Shown here one piece after another: positions 9,647 to 19,100 of a DNA stretch of 64,000 nucleotides; within the stretch, counting starts at the first letter, position 1; each line of letters starts with the position of its first letter. Made by a program: the position numbers and the translations under genes. A model generated the notes under the pieces. It was given only the letters and a program-made list of their open reading frames with translations, made no database searches and was not told the DNA's origin. The DNA comes from Nostoc piscinale CENA21 (lineage in GTDB: Bacteria; Cyanobacteriota; Cyanobacteriia; Cyanobacteriales; Nostocaceae), in NCBI RefSeq assembly GCF_001298445.1, contig NZ_CP012036.1:1367263-1431262 (forward strand), written 5' to 3'.

Positions 9647-11191
9647 GTGACAGAATCAAGTGACAAACTAAGAGCTTTCTCGCGGCGACAACCCCCAAAT
9701 GGCCGCCCGCGATCGCGCAAAGCTCCGAAAGCACAACCAAAAAAAGCAAAAGTTCCCCAGCCACAGCAACGTCCTGTGGGTAGAGAACAAATACTGGCAT
9801 CAGGCGCGATCGCAATGGGCGGAGTTCCCCGGCCAAGACCAGGGCTAGTGATGCCAACGGCTGTCAAACCCATCCCCAGAAAACCCGCTCATGTTCCACC
9901 CCCGTACCCCAACACTGTTAAGGTAAAAACAGTGCGGGTACAGAAGCCGCCACAGCCCAAAGGAACTAAAAGAGTGTCAAAAAAGACACGGCTAAAGCCA
10001 ATGGCGAGAACGATGTTATATATCCTGCGGTTGTTAATTGTGGGAGTCGGTATGGGTGCGATCGTTGGTACAGTACTATCAGCCCTCGACCCAGCTACTC
10101 GCATTAATTCCAACTCGCCCGTGTCATCAAATACTAATAATTCTGGTCAAATTCAGCCACAAAGCACTCCTAATCCTGTAGCGCCAACTTCTGGTTTATA
10201 CCTGTCCCAAGAAATTACTCCACTCAAAAATGCTGTGCAGAATTTGGCAGCCACCACCCCAGACCTGACACCAGGTATTTTCTTAGTTGATTTAGATAAT
10301 GGTGGCTATGTAGATATTAATGCTGCCGTTGGTTTTCCTGCCGCCAGCACCATTAAAGTCCCGATTTTGGTAGCGTTTTTTCAAGATGTTGATGCAGGCA
10401 AAATCCGCTTAGATGAAATGCTGACCATGCAGCAAGATATGGTAGCAGGCGGTTCTGGAAATTTCCAATTTAAACCAATTGGGACACAGTATAGTGCGTT
10501 GGAAGTTGCTACTAAAATGATTACCATCAGCGACAACACCGCCACAAATATGCTGATTGCGCGACTGGGAGGCATAGACGCATTAAATCAACGTTTTCGC
10601 AGTTGGGGATTAACCACAACAGTAATTAAAAATAAATTGCCAGATTTACAAGGTACAAACATCACCAGTCCCAAAGAACTGGGTAACTTGATGGCAATGG
10701 TGAATCAAGGTAACTTTGTGAGTCTGAGATCGCGCGATATCATGCTGGATATTATGCGTCGTACCGAAAGAGATCATCTCCTACCATCTGGTTTAGGCGC
10801 AGGAGCAAGAATTTACCACAAAACAGGCGATATCGGCACAATGCTGGCAGATACAGGTTTAGTTGATATTCCCAATGGTAAGCGTTACATCATTTCTGTG
10901 ATGGTCAAACGCCCAAATAATGACCCCCGTGCCGAAAAACTCATTAGTTCCATTTCTCGGATTACTTACGAAAATCTCAGTCAAAGTAGCCCAGCAAATA
11001 CAATCAATAACAATATCCCCACAAATACTTATCCATCCCCAGCCATTAGTTCTCCCATACCTAATACTACTGGGGTAATGCCCATGAGTGGTTATCAATC
11101 ACCTATAATTAATCCCACTGTCCCTAATAACATACCAATGACTGGTTATCAATCACCAGTTATTAACCCTCAATATTATTCTCCAAGATAA
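9647..11191 (+). CDS. Membrane-anchored serine hydrolase, class A beta-lactamase fold
   Basis: A 514-residue protein opening with GTG after an AAGGAG ribosome site. It has a Pro/Lys/Arg-rich cytoplasmic head (1-118), one membrane segment (about 122-146), a Pro/Ser/Asn linker, and a beta-lactamase/PBP-like domain (about 180-440). The domain has STIK (SxxK serine), SDN (ISDNTATNML) and KTG (KTGDIG) motifs. The tail carries two copies of GYQSP.INP. The Glu166-type omega loop is not obvious, so D,D-peptidase or wall-related hydrolysis is as likely as true lactamase action. The stop is 22 bases before psb28-2, which suggests co-transcription. Confidence 0.8.
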   Translation: MTESSDKLRAFSRRQPPNGRPRSRKAPKAQPKKAKVPQPQQRPVGREQILASGAIAMGGVPRPRPGLVMPTAVKPIPRKPAHVPPPYPNTVKVKTVRVQKPPQPKGTKRVSKKTRLKPMARTMLYILRLLIVGVGMGAIVGTVLSALDPATRINSNSPVSSNTNNSGQIQPQSTPNPVAPTSGLYLSQEITPLKNAVQNLAATTPDLTPGIFLVDLDNGGYVDINAAVGFPAASTIKVPILVAFFQDVDAGKIRLDEMLTMQQDMVAGGSGNFQFKPIGTQYSALEVATKMITISDNTATNMLIARLGGIDALNQRFRSWGLTTTVIKNKLPDLQGTNITSPKELGNLMAMVNQGNFVSLRSRDIMLDIMRRTERDHLLPSGLGAGARIYHKTGDIGTMLADTGLVDIPNGKRYIISVMVKRPNNDPRAEKLISSISRITYENLSQSSPANTINNNIPTNTYPSPAISSPIPNTTGVMPMSGYQSPIINPTVPNNIPMTGYQSPVINPQYYSPR

Positions 11192-11212
11192 ACTTGTAGT
11201 TTGGCATTTTCC

Positions 11213-11584
11213 ATGACATCTACCACACCCACAATTCAGTTTTTTGCAGGCATTTTTGAAGAACTCAGCAATGTGAGTTTGCGACGTGGCAAAGTTTCCG
11301 GGAACCGCATCGTCGCTATGACTTTTAATCAATTACAAGCTTTAGAAGGCTTTAATAGTTTTACAAAACCATCTTTAAATTCCTTATTGTTAACTGATGA
11401 AGAAGGTGAAATTAGTGTAACGCCTTCTTCAACTCGGTTTATTTTTGGTGGTGATGAGGGTGATGAATTACAACGGGTAGAATGCCAATTTGAAATTGAA
11501 CAAGATGATCATTGGGAACGCTTTATGCGCTTTATGCAGCGTTACGCGGAAGCTAATGGGATGGAATATAGCAGTCCTAATTGA
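11213..11584 (+). CDS. psb28-2: Photosystem II assembly factor Psb28-2
   Basis: A 123-residue Psb28-family protein. Psb28 proteins bind early photosystem II intermediates (CP47 side) during assembly and repair. Family features seen are the N-terminal strand PTIQFFAGIFEEL, the LLLTDEEGEI turn and the very conserved C-terminus DDHWERFMRFMQRYAEANGM. The basic SLRRGKVSG segment and extra length fit the Psb28-2 branch better than Psb28-1. I chose the ATG at 11213. The in-frame TTG at 11201 would add four residues the family lacks. The gene probably shares a transcript with the serine hydrolase upstream. Confidence 0.85.
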   Translation: MTSTTPTIQFFAGIFEELSNVSLRRGKVSGNRIVAMTFNQLQALEGFNSFTKPSLNSLLLTDEEGEISVTPSSTRFIFGGDEGDELQRVECQFEIEQDDHWERFMRFMQRYAEANGMEYSSPN

Positions 11585-12000
11585 GATAGATAAGAGGGAC
11601 AAAGTAGACAAGGGAGAGAGGTTTTTAAATCATTTGGGATTGATAAATCAAAGCTGACTTCATTCCATAAAGTTTCTTTACTTTTTGTAAAAGTACTAAA
11701 AAAATAAATTATCCAAATTTATTTACTCAACAAAACTCTTATCTGCCTTGTTGTTCTTGTCTAGGCTGTTGACTTTGTTGGTTTTAAAGCAGTATAAATT
11801 CATACAAATAATTAATTGTGTCAAGAAAATCTAGCCTAGTCAAAGTCGGTAGTAGTGCATAGTTTTGATTTCTCAAGTATTGGTTGAGTCAGGGAAGAGG
11901 AAGTATGGAGTGGGGAGTCGATTTGTTTGTCATTCCATGAGGACTGCTATATAAAGCTAAAATAGTAATCTACGTGTAAATTGGTCGAACTTTAAATCTT
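11585..12000. other. Intergenic stretch before gatB
   Basis: No gene is seen. Short cyanobacterial repeats of the GGACAAAGTAGACAAGGGAGA type lie just after psb28-2 and pair loosely with CTGCCTTGTTGTTCTTGTCTAG at about 11740-11765. This may form a weak stem-loop. A GGGAAGAGGAAGTATGGAGTGGGGAG repeat lies near 11890. Confidence 0.4.
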
Positions 12001-13476
12001 ATGACTTCTGCTACTCCAGTCAAAACTGAGTACGAAGCGATTATTGGTCTAGAAACCCATTGTCAGCTCAGTACGAATACCAAAATTTTCTCTAGTAGCT
12101 CTACGGCGTTCGGTGCTGATCCAAATACTAACATTGACCCCGTGTGTATGGGATTACCAGGGGTTTTACCAGTACTCAACGAAAAAGTGCTAGAGTACGC
12201 AGTTAAAGCAGGTTTAGCATTGAATTGCCAAATCGCCAAATATAGCAAATTTGACCGTAAACAGTATTTTTATCCTGATTTACCGAAAAATTACCAAATT
12301 TCTCAATATGACCTACCCATTGCAGAACATGGTTGGATCGAAATTGAGATGGTAGATGCTGATGGTAATCCTGTGCAGAAGCGCATTGGAATTACCCGTC
12401 TGCACATGGAAGAAGACGCAGGTAAATTAGTACATGCGGGGAGCGATCGCCTGTCTGGTTCCAGTTATTCTTTAGTAGACTACAATCGTGCAGGTGTACC
12501 GTTAGTAGAAATTGTCTCGGAACCCGATATCCGTTCGGGACAAGAAGCCGCAGAATACGCCCAAGAACTCCGCCGAATTTTGCGTTATCTCGGTGTGAGT
12601 GATGGAAATATGCAAGAAGGATCGTTGCGTTGTGACGTAAATATTTCTGTACGTCCCGTCGGACAAAAAGAATTTGGGACGAAGGTAGAAATTAAAAATA
12701 TGAACTCCTTCAACGCCATTCAACGGGCGATTGAATACGAAATTGAACGTCAAATTGAGGCTGTTGAAGCCGGAGAACGCATCATTCAAGAAACGCGGTT
12801 GTGGGAAGAAAGTTCACAACGCACAATTAGTATGCGGACAAAGGAAGGTTCCAGCGATTACCGTTACTTCCCCGAACCAGATTTAGCACCTATTGAGGTT
12901 TCTGATAGTCAATTAGAAACATGGCGTAGCCAACTACCAGAACTCCCAGCCCAAAAGCGTCATCGCTACGAAACTGAATTAGGACTTTCGGCTTATGATG
13001 CACGAGTCTTGACAGAAGAGCGTTACGTATCCGAATATTTTGAAGCAGCGATCGCAGCTGGCGCAAGCCCCAAAGCCGCAGCTAACTGGATTACTCAAGA
13101 TATCGCTGCATATCTCAACAAGCAAAAACTCAGCATTTCTGATATTGCTTTAACTCCGGCGAACTTGGCTGAAGTCATCACCCGCATTGAAAAAGGCAAA
13201 ATTAGCAACGCCCAAGCTAAAGAAAAATTGCCAGATTTACTCCAAGGTGTGACTCCAGAAAAAGCTTTTGCTGGTCAAGAGTTAATCACTGACCCCAGTG
13301 TCCTAGAACCAATTGTTGATGAAGTGATTGCGGCTAACCCCAAAGAACTGGAAAAATATCGCAACGGTAACACCAATCTCAAAGGTTTCTTTGTGGGGCA
13401 AGTGCTGAAAAAGACTAGCAAACGTGCTGATCCGAAATTAACTAACGAACTGGTAGATAAAAAGCTCAATGCCTAG
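12001..13476 (+). CDS. gatB: Aspartyl/glutamyl-tRNA(Asn/Gln) amidotransferase subunit B
   Basis: The 491-residue GatB subunit holds the kinase/transamidation site that turns Glu-tRNA(Gln) and Asp-tRNA(Asn) into Gln- and Asn-tRNAs with GatA and GatC. Signatures are EAIIGLETHCQL at the start, KFDRKQYFYPDLPKNYQISQ, HMEEDAGKL, DYNRAGVPLVEIVSEPD and RCDVNISVR. The C-terminal YqeY-like tail ends in KKTSKRADPKLTNELVDKKL. The gene is full length and stands alone: gatA and gatC are not nearby, as is usual in cyanobacteria. Confidence 0.97.
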   Translation: MTSATPVKTEYEAIIGLETHCQLSTNTKIFSSSSTAFGADPNTNIDPVCMGLPGVLPVLNEKVLEYAVKAGLALNCQIAKYSKFDRKQYFYPDLPKNYQISQYDLPIAEHGWIEIEMVDADGNPVQKRIGITRLHMEEDAGKLVHAGSDRLSGSSYSLVDYNRAGVPLVEIVSEPDIRSGQEAAEYAQELRRILRYLGVSDGNMQEGSLRCDVNISVRPVGQKEFGTKVEIKNMNSFNAIQRAIEYEIERQIEAVEAGERIIQETRLWEESSQRTISMRTKEGSSDYRYFPEPDLAPIEVSDSQLETWRSQLPELPAQKRHRYETELGLSAYDARVLTEERYVSEYFEAAIAAGASPKAAANWITQDIAAYLNKQKLSISDIALTPANLAEVITRIEKGKISNAQAKEKLPDLLQGVTPEKAFAGQELITDPSVLEPIVDEVIAANPKELEKYRNGNTNLKGFFVGQVLKKTSKRADPKLTNELVDKKLNA

Positions 13477-13572
13477 TATGACCGGGAGTCAATTCCCTCA
13501 AATCAAGCATTCTGCCCAGGTTTAGTTCAGTAATTTCTTTACAGGATATTTACTAAAAATACCATCTACTCA

Positions 13573-13660
13573 GTAATAGCCCTCACAATTAAAAGGCTAT
13601 TCTATGGTTAGTAGATTCACCCTAATGCTTCGGAGAGTTGCCTGTGCTGCTCTCCTTATT
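13573..13660 (+). ncRNA. Putative small RNA, copy 1 of a tandem pair, with promoter and terminator
   Basis: An upstream block GTAATAGCCCTCA (13573), a -10-like TATTCT (13598-13603), a conserved start region GTAGATTCACCCTAATG (13611) and a terminator-like hairpin GGAGAG...CTCTCC (13632-13655) followed by TTATTTA. Every element recurs at identical spacing in copy 2, 456 bases downstream. The predicted transcript is about 50 nt. No ORF fits. I cannot assign it to a named family (the NsiR and Yfr groups are candidates). Confidence 0.55.
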
Positions 13661-14028
13661 TATTAATGATAAAGTTATGTTTCTCTCACATAAGAAATCT
13701 TGATTTGGAATAGCTATATTGATGGCAGTGATAACAGTATTGATTGCTCAAAGTATTAAATTAGTTGGGTTTATCCTCAAAACTCACCACGCAGCACCTA
13801 AAACTTTGCAATCACCATAACATTTAAATACCCGATTGATTTTCCTAAAACTCTTATTTAACCTAGAAAACAAATGATATCTCATTCAAGCTCATCATAA
13901 AAGCCAATGTGCATTTTGCGAGGTGACACAAACTAGTAATAAAATTTACCATTTTCGTTTAAAATTTTATGTCTCAGTAATCTAAGGGTAAATTCTTAAC
14001 AATATTTATACAAAAAAACAAATAATGG

Positions 14029-14116
14029 GTGATACTCCTCATGGCAAAAATGATATGCTGTGTTAAGTAGATGCACCCTGATGATCTGGAGAGCTGCTCA
14101 AGTGGCTCTCCTTTTT
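14029..14116 (+). ncRNA. Putative small RNA, copy 2 of a tandem pair, with promoter and terminator
   Basis: GTGATACTCCTCA (14029), TATGCT (14054-14059), GTAGATGCACCCTGATG (14067) and hairpin GGAGAGC...GCTCTCC (14088-14111) followed by five T. Distances between the blocks (25, 13, 7 and 14 bases) equal those of copy 1. This copy has the better terminator and ends about 110 bases before argJ, so it may also be read as part of an argJ leader. Confidence 0.6.
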
Positions 14117-14223
14117 CAATGGATTTGGGGAGTCGGAAAAATAACTAATGACGAATGACAATTGACTATTGACTATTGGTATAATCGCCAGTCAGGCCGC
14201 TAATTTTGTGGGGGAACGGAAAA

Positions 14224-15483
14224 ATGGCAGACTGGCAAGAAATTACTGGTGGTGTGACTGCTCCTAAAGGATATCGAGCCGCAGGAATCACCGCAGGATT
14301 AAAGCCATCGGGATTGCCAGATTTAGCTTTGATAGTATCGAATGTGGAGGCGATCGCAGCTGGTGTATTTACCACATCTCAAGTCAAAGCCGCCTGTGTA
14401 GATTATTGCCGTCAACGCTTGCAAGCTAAAACCAGCGCCCGTGCTATTCTCTGCAATGCCGGACAAGCCAACGCCGCCACAGGTAGTCAAGGTGTGCGTG
14501 ATGCCGAGGAAAGTGCGGAATTGTTAGCCAAGGAATTAAATATCTCTACCGAATTGATATTGTTAGCCTCGACTGGTGTAATTGGTCAACGCATCAAAAT
14601 GGATGCCTTACGCAGTGGGATTCCTAAGTTAGTGGCAAGTCTTTCAGAAACAGGTTCTGATGCGGCGGCTGGGGCAATTGTTACCACAGATTTAGTCACA
14701 AAATCCATTGCCCTAGAAACAACTATAGGCGATCGCCCAGTCCGTATTGGTGGGATTGCCAAGGGTTCGGGGATGATTCACCCCAACATGGCAACAATGC
14801 TGGCATTTGTTACTTGTGATGCGGCTGTTTCCCCTCATCTTTGGCAGCAAATGTTGAGTAGAGCCGCAGATAAAAGCTTTAATTCCATTACCGTAGATGG
14901 CGACACCAGCACCAACGATAGTTTAATCGCCTTAGCAAATGGTCAATCCCGTACCCCAGCAATTACCGAGATGGGTGCAGAAGCCGAGAAATTAGAGGCG
15001 ATGCTAACAGCAGTATGTCAGCATTTAGCCAAAGCGATCGCACGAGATGGTGAAGGTGCAACCTGTCTCATTGAAGTGCAAGTTACAGGTACTCATGATG
15101 ACCTCGCCGCCAGACAAATCGCCAAAACCATTGCGGGTTCATCCTTAGTTAAATCAGCAATTTTCGGTCGTGATCCCAACTGGGGACGCATCGCCGCCGC
15201 CGCTGGACGTGCAGGTGTACCCTTTGAGCAAGAAAACTTGCAAATTAAGTTAGGAGATTTCTTACTGTTAGAAAATGGTCAACCTCTGCAATTTGACCGC
15301 GCCGCCGCCAGTGCATATTTAAAACAAGCAGCCACCGATTATCCTAGCACTATCAAAACTCAACGCTTAGATAATCCCGTAATTATTGCTGTTAGCGTTG
15401 GTAATGGTCATGGTACAGGTAAAGCTTGGGGTTGCGATTTAAGTTATGACTACGTGAAAATCAATGCCGAGTATACAACTTAA
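14224..15483 (+). CDS. argJ: Bifunctional ornithine acetyltransferase / N-acetylglutamate synthase
   Basis: A 419-residue ArgJ, which recycles the acetyl group from N-acetylornithine to glutamate in arginine synthesis. It is made as a precursor that cuts itself ahead of the nucleophile threonine. The site is visible as KGSGMIHPNMATMLAF at about residue 180, cleaved between Ala and Thr. Other family blocks are APKGYRAAGITAGLK, SVDGDTSTND-like ITVDGDTSTNDS, and FGRDPNWGRI near residue 320. I start at the ATG at 14224 (MADWQEITGG). The in-frame start at 14206 adds six unlikely residues. argH lies elsewhere in the window, at 51-53 kb. Confidence 0.96.
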   Translation: MADWQEITGGVTAPKGYRAAGITAGLKPSGLPDLALIVSNVEAIAAGVFTTSQVKAACVDYCRQRLQAKTSARAILCNAGQANAATGSQGVRDAEESAELLAKELNISTELILLASTGVIGQRIKMDALRSGIPKLVASLSETGSDAAAGAIVTTDLVTKSIALETTIGDRPVRIGGIAKGSGMIHPNMATMLAFVTCDAAVSPHLWQQMLSRAADKSFNSITVDGDTSTNDSLIALANGQSRTPAITEMGAEAEKLEAMLTAVCQHLAKAIARDGEGATCLIEVQVTGTHDDLAARQIAKTIAGSSLVKSAIFGRDPNWGRIAAAAGRAGVPFEQENLQIKLGDFLLLENGQPLQFDRAAASAYLKQAATDYPSTIKTQRLDNPVIIAVSVGNGHGTGKAWGCDLSYDYVKINAEYTT

Positions 15484-15522
15484 CTGACAACAGAATTCAG
15501 GACTCAGGAGTCAGAAGTAATT

Positions 15523-15552
15523 ATAAAAGGTGGGCAATGCCCACCCTTTATA
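15523..15552. terminator. Bidirectional hairpin terminator after argJ
   Basis: GGTGGGC at 15529-15535 pairs with GCCCACC after a two-base loop. A-rich on the left and TTTATATA on the right flank it, so it could stop transcription on both strands between argJ and ndhO. Confidence 0.75.
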
Positions 15553-15645
15553 TATAGCAGTCGAAGTATAGGTAAGGAAGTTTAAAAAGCAAGAATTTAG
15601 GCATAGTCAGACTTTTACCTCCGATTGGTGAGCGTAGCCGAACCA

Positions 15646-15674
15646 CTGCCTCCTGCCTCCTGCCTCCTGCCTAC
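15646..15674. repeat. Short tandem heptad repeat (TGCCTCC)
   Basis: Four near-perfect copies of the heptamer TGCCTCC abut the ndhO stop codon. The same heptad, on the other strand, appears at 36.3 and 37.3 kb. Confidence 0.8.
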
Positions 15675-15886
15675 TTAAATTGTTCTAATTGGTCTAAGCG
15701 CAACCAAATATTTGGTGTTGGGACTTGTCCGAATTTCACAAAGGCATAATCACCTTTAATATCCACAACTTCACCTTGAGTCTCAAACAAGTAAGCCGGA
15801 AAACGAGTGTCGCTGGCTGTGGCTTCAACGCTGTTTTCTAGCTTTTCGCGGATAGCACGAACAATGTCTCCTTTTTTGACTGGCAT
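15671..15886 (-). CDS. ndhO: NAD(P)H-quinone oxidoreductase subunit O
   Basis: A 71-residue NdhO, a small peripheral subunit of the photosynthetic NDH-1 complex at the thylakoid membrane. It is recognised from MPVKKGDIVRAIREKLENSV, GEVVDIKGDYAFVKFG and PTPNIWLRLDQLEQF, which is nearly the family consensus end to end. The start at 15886 follows an AGAGGGG ribosome site. A longer in-frame start at 15949 would add residues without family support. It stands alone, as is normal for ndhO. Confidence 0.93.
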   Translation of the reverse strand: MPVKKGDIVRAIREKLENSVEATASDTRFPAYLFETQGEVVDIKGDYAFVKFGQVPTPNIWLRLDQLEQFK

Positions 15887-16170
15887 ATATTCCCCTCTGA
15901 AGTTTGCAGATTGTCTCATAGAGGATTTTAGCTTGCGACATGATACCAAATCTCAGAGCGATCGCTTTGAGGTATTTAATTTATCCATAACATCTCAAAC
16001 TATTTCTCTATTTAAAACCAGTAATCCCAGGACTTACCCACAAAGATTTTCTGCGGAGATTGGGTCAAGGAGTGTAAGGGTTTTAGATACATACACCCCT
16101 TCACCCTTACACCCAGTCCCAACGGAAAATTTCTGAAATCAAACAGTTGGAACTTTACCCACCGACAAAA

Positions 16171-18465
16171 TTAAGCACCTAAAGCCGCAGCCGTTTTTTC
16201 CTTATCTAACTTGAACATCAACACACCCAAAGGTGGTAGACACAAATCTAAAGAATAAGGACGATTGTGCATTGACCAATCATCTGTCCATTTACCGCCC
16301 AAGTTGCCCATATTACTGCCGCCATACTGACGGGCATCACTATTAAACAACTCGGTATAAAATCCTTTTACTGGCACACCAATGCGGTAATGAGAATGCG
16401 GTTGGGGTGTGAAGTTACAAATTACTACTACAAAATCCTCAGAATCTTTATCACGGCGGATAAAGGAAACCACACTGTGACGATTGTCGCTACAATCAAT
16501 CCACTCAAACCCTTCTCTGGCAAAATCTAAGGTATACAAAGATGGTTCAGAGCAGTAGAGTTGGTTGAGTTCTTTAAAAAATTGTTTTAATTGTTGATGT
16601 GGCTCATACTGTAACAATTGCCACTCTAAATCAGCCCAAACATTCCACTCACTCCATTGCCCAAATTCCATGCTCATAAACATGGTTTTCTTGCCTGGGT
16701 GAGCAAACATATAAGTGAATAAACAACGCACATTCGCCATCTTTTGCCATCGATCACCAGGCATCTTACCAATGATGTTGCTCTTACCATGCACAACTTC
16801 ATCGTGAGATAACGCCAGCATAAAATTTTCGCTGTGGTTGTACCACATACTAAAGGTGATGTTATTTTGATGGAATTGGCGGAACCAAGGGTCCATGCTG
16901 AAGTAATCCAACATATCGTGCATCCAACCCATGTTCCACTTTAAGTTAAAGCCTAAACCGCCTGTGTAGGTAGGCCAAGACACCATCGGCCAAGATGTTG
17001 ATTCTTCAGCAATGGAAAGTACACCGGGAAAATAACTAAAAATCAGGTGATTTACTTGACGTAAGAAATCCGCAGCTTCTAGGTTTTCTCGACCACCGTA
17101 TTGATTAGTTACCCATTCACCTTCTTTACGGCAATAGTCAAGATATAACATCGAAGCTACAGCATCTACACGAATGCCATCGATGTGATATCTATCAAAC
17201 CAAAACAAAGCATTTGCTACTAAGAAATTTCTAACTTCGTTGCGGTTGTAATTAAATACCAGCGTACCCCATTCTTTATGTTCACCTTTGCGGGGGTCAG
17301 CGTGTTCGTATAAGTGAGTACCATCAAAGAAAGCTAAACCATGTCCATCTTTGGGGAAGTGGCCAGGAACCCAATCGACAATTACGCCAATGCCGTTTTG
17401 GTGACATTGGTCAACAAAATACATGAAATCTTCAGGAGTGCCAAACCGGGAAGTAGGTGCATAATAGCCAGTAACTTGATAACCCCAAGACCCATCAAAA
17501 GGATGCTCGGCAATGGGTAATAGTTCTACATGGGTATAGCCTAAATCTTTGACATAGGGAATCAGTCGGTCTGCCAATTCCCGATAAGTTAAAAATCGCG
17601 CACCGGGCTTTAATTCCGAAACAATCACTACAGGCTCAGTTTCACCATTGGGTAATTTAGGCGGTTCGGCACTGGAAGCGTGTAGCCAAGAACCCAAATG
17701 TAATTCGTAAACAGAGACGGGTTGGGTCAGGGGGTCAGTGTGACGACGCTTTTCCATCCAGCCTTCATCATTCCATTGATAGGAATTTAAGTTAGTGACG
17801 ATGGATGCTGTTTTTGGCCGGGGTTCCTGTTGAAAAGCGAAGGGATCAGATTTTTCGTAAATGTGTCCTTCTATATTTTTGATTTCATATTTGTAATGCT
17901 CCCCTACCCCGATTTCAGGAATGAATAATTCCCAAACCCCTGTGGAGCCTTTACGCATTTGATGTTTGCGTCCATCCCAAAGGTTGAAATCTCCCAATAT
18001 AGAAACGTTACGCGCATTGGGAGCCCAAACAGCAAAATAAACACCTTTTACACCGTCGATTTCGGTGGGATGCGCTCCAAGTTTTTCGTAAATTCGATGA
18101 TGGTTACCTTCCGCAAATAAGTGCAAGTCAAAGTCTGTTATGCGCGGAGAACGGAAAGCGTAGGGGTCATAGGTAACTCGCTCATGCTCTCCTTCTTGAA
18201 TGCGTAACTGGTAGTTGGCAAGTTCTGGGGTTTCAATCGTACATTCAAAAAAATGGGGATGATGTACGGGCTGCATGGGGTACTCTTGACGTTCTTCGGG
18301 AACAACTACCCAGGCTGCACTGGCATTTGGTAGATAAGCGCGTACAGCCCACACTTGTTTACCATTTTGTTCTACTGCATGAGAACCAAGTATTTCAAAT
18401 GGATCGTGATGCTGATTCCAAACTATACGGTTAACCTGTTCCTGAGCGATCGTGGCTATGGACAT
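16171..18465 (-). CDS. glgB: 1,4-alpha-glucan branching enzyme
   Basis: A 764-residue GlgB that introduces alpha-1,6 branches into glycogen. It has an N-terminal extension and CBM48 domain (residues 20-230, with FAVWAPNARNVSILGDFNLWDGR) and a GH13 barrel with the conserved regions DWVPGHFPKD, GIRVDAVASMLYLDY (nucleophile Asp), AEEST (acid Glu) and LSHDEVVHGK. The all-beta C-terminal domain includes VVSFIRRD and VVICNFTP. Full length and single. The CAT at 18463-18465 is the start codon. Confidence 0.97.
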   Translation of the reverse strand: MSIATIAQEQVNRIVWNQHHDPFEILGSHAVEQNGKQVWAVRAYLPNASAAWVVVPEERQEYPMQPVHHPHFFECTIETPELANYQLRIQEGEHERVTYDPYAFRSPRITDFDLHLFAEGNHHRIYEKLGAHPTEIDGVKGVYFAVWAPNARNVSILGDFNLWDGRKHQMRKGSTGVWELFIPEIGVGEHYKYEIKNIEGHIYEKSDPFAFQQEPRPKTASIVTNLNSYQWNDEGWMEKRRHTDPLTQPVSVYELHLGSWLHASSAEPPKLPNGETEPVVIVSELKPGARFLTYRELADRLIPYVKDLGYTHVELLPIAEHPFDGSWGYQVTGYYAPTSRFGTPEDFMYFVDQCHQNGIGVIVDWVPGHFPKDGHGLAFFDGTHLYEHADPRKGEHKEWGTLVFNYNRNEVRNFLVANALFWFDRYHIDGIRVDAVASMLYLDYCRKEGEWVTNQYGGRENLEAADFLRQVNHLIFSYFPGVLSIAEESTSWPMVSWPTYTGGLGFNLKWNMGWMHDMLDYFSMDPWFRQFHQNNITFSMWYNHSENFMLALSHDEVVHGKSNIIGKMPGDRWQKMANVRCLFTYMFAHPGKKTMFMSMEFGQWSEWNVWADLEWQLLQYEPHQQLKQFFKELNQLYCSEPSLYTLDFAREGFEWIDCSDNRHSVVSFIRRDKDSEDFVVVICNFTPQPHSHYRIGVPVKGFYTELFNSDARQYGGSNMGNLGGKWTDDWSMHNRPYSLDLCLPPLGVLMFKLDKEKTAAALGA

Positions 18466-18629
18466 GAAGCTACCTATGTTGAATAAAGTGATTAACTAAA
18501 CCGGCTTTTTTAATATGTATATCTATTCTTTACATTTATTTGCAATTTATTGCCACCGTTATAGTACATCAGATGGGGACATAGGGGATAAGGGGTAGCA
18601 GTGAGATAGCAAGCGTAGCAGTCGAAGGT

Positions 18630-18705
18630 CAAAAGGCAAAAGTTAAAAGTCAAAAATGAAGAACACTTTTGACTTTTGGTTTTTTACTTTTGACTTCTCC
18701 GGCTT
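18630..18705. repeat. Inverted short-repeat tract (AAAAGTCAAAAG type)
   Basis: AGGCAAAAGTTAAAAGTCAAAA faces TTTTGACTTTTGGTTTTTTACTTTTGACTT across a short spacer, forming a long A/T hairpin. The same GTCAAAAG heptads recur at 39.36 and 61.39 kb and, inverted, at 61.55 kb. Confidence 0.65.
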
Positions 18706-18728
18706 TACCAGAGTGCCTTCTACTATCT

Positions 18729-19061
18729 CTACAAATCTAAAAATGGGAATAACTGAAGCAAAGCATTACGTATCCGCAGCAAAAAGAGAGTTTGCCGTAG
18801 ATTGGTGCTTAATTTTGGTGGCGGAACTTTTTGGAGTTGTGCTTGTAGTTCTGCATACTCAGTAGCACTGATGGGTTTGCCATCTATGGGCGATCGCGCA
18901 TCTAAAATTATTTCTGTGCGTAATATTTCTTCTGGGATATCTTCTGGAGGTGGTAAAGCCATAACTGCTGATCCCCAATGGCTAATTAACCATACACCCA
19001 CACTAGAGATAAAACTTAGTAGCCCCAATATGATTCGCTTGTGAGATTTCACTTTCCCCAT
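18729..19061 (-). CDS. Conserved cyanobacterial membrane-anchored or exported protein
   Basis: A 110-residue protein with a basic start, one hydrophobic segment (about residues 9-35, an uncleaved anchor or signal ending near VMA-LPP) and a Pro/Glu-rich stretch PPPEDIPEEILRTEIILDARSPIDGKP. A helical C-terminus follows (ISATEYAELQAQLQ). The DARSPIDGKP.SA.EYAELQ block looks like a conserved cyanobacterial domain, but I know no function. No operon partner is seen; ftsI lies downstream on the opposite strand. Confidence 0.65.
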   Translation of the reverse strand: MGKVKSHKRIILGLLSFISSVGVWLISHWGSAVMALPPPEDIPEEILRTEIILDARSPIDGKPISATEYAELQAQLQKVPPPKLSTNLRQTLFLLRIRNALLQLFPFLDL

Positions 19062-19100
19062 CGCATCACCTTCAAGTCATACTGATTGAGCCAAAAATTT

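Noticed and set aside
9544..9873. Minus-strand frames opposite the serine hydrolase
   Set aside because: They are shadows of the basic, repeat-like head of the plus-strand gene.
15646..15674. CRISPR array
   Set aside because: The repeats here and at 36.3, 37.3 and 57.7 kb are contiguous heptads without spacers.
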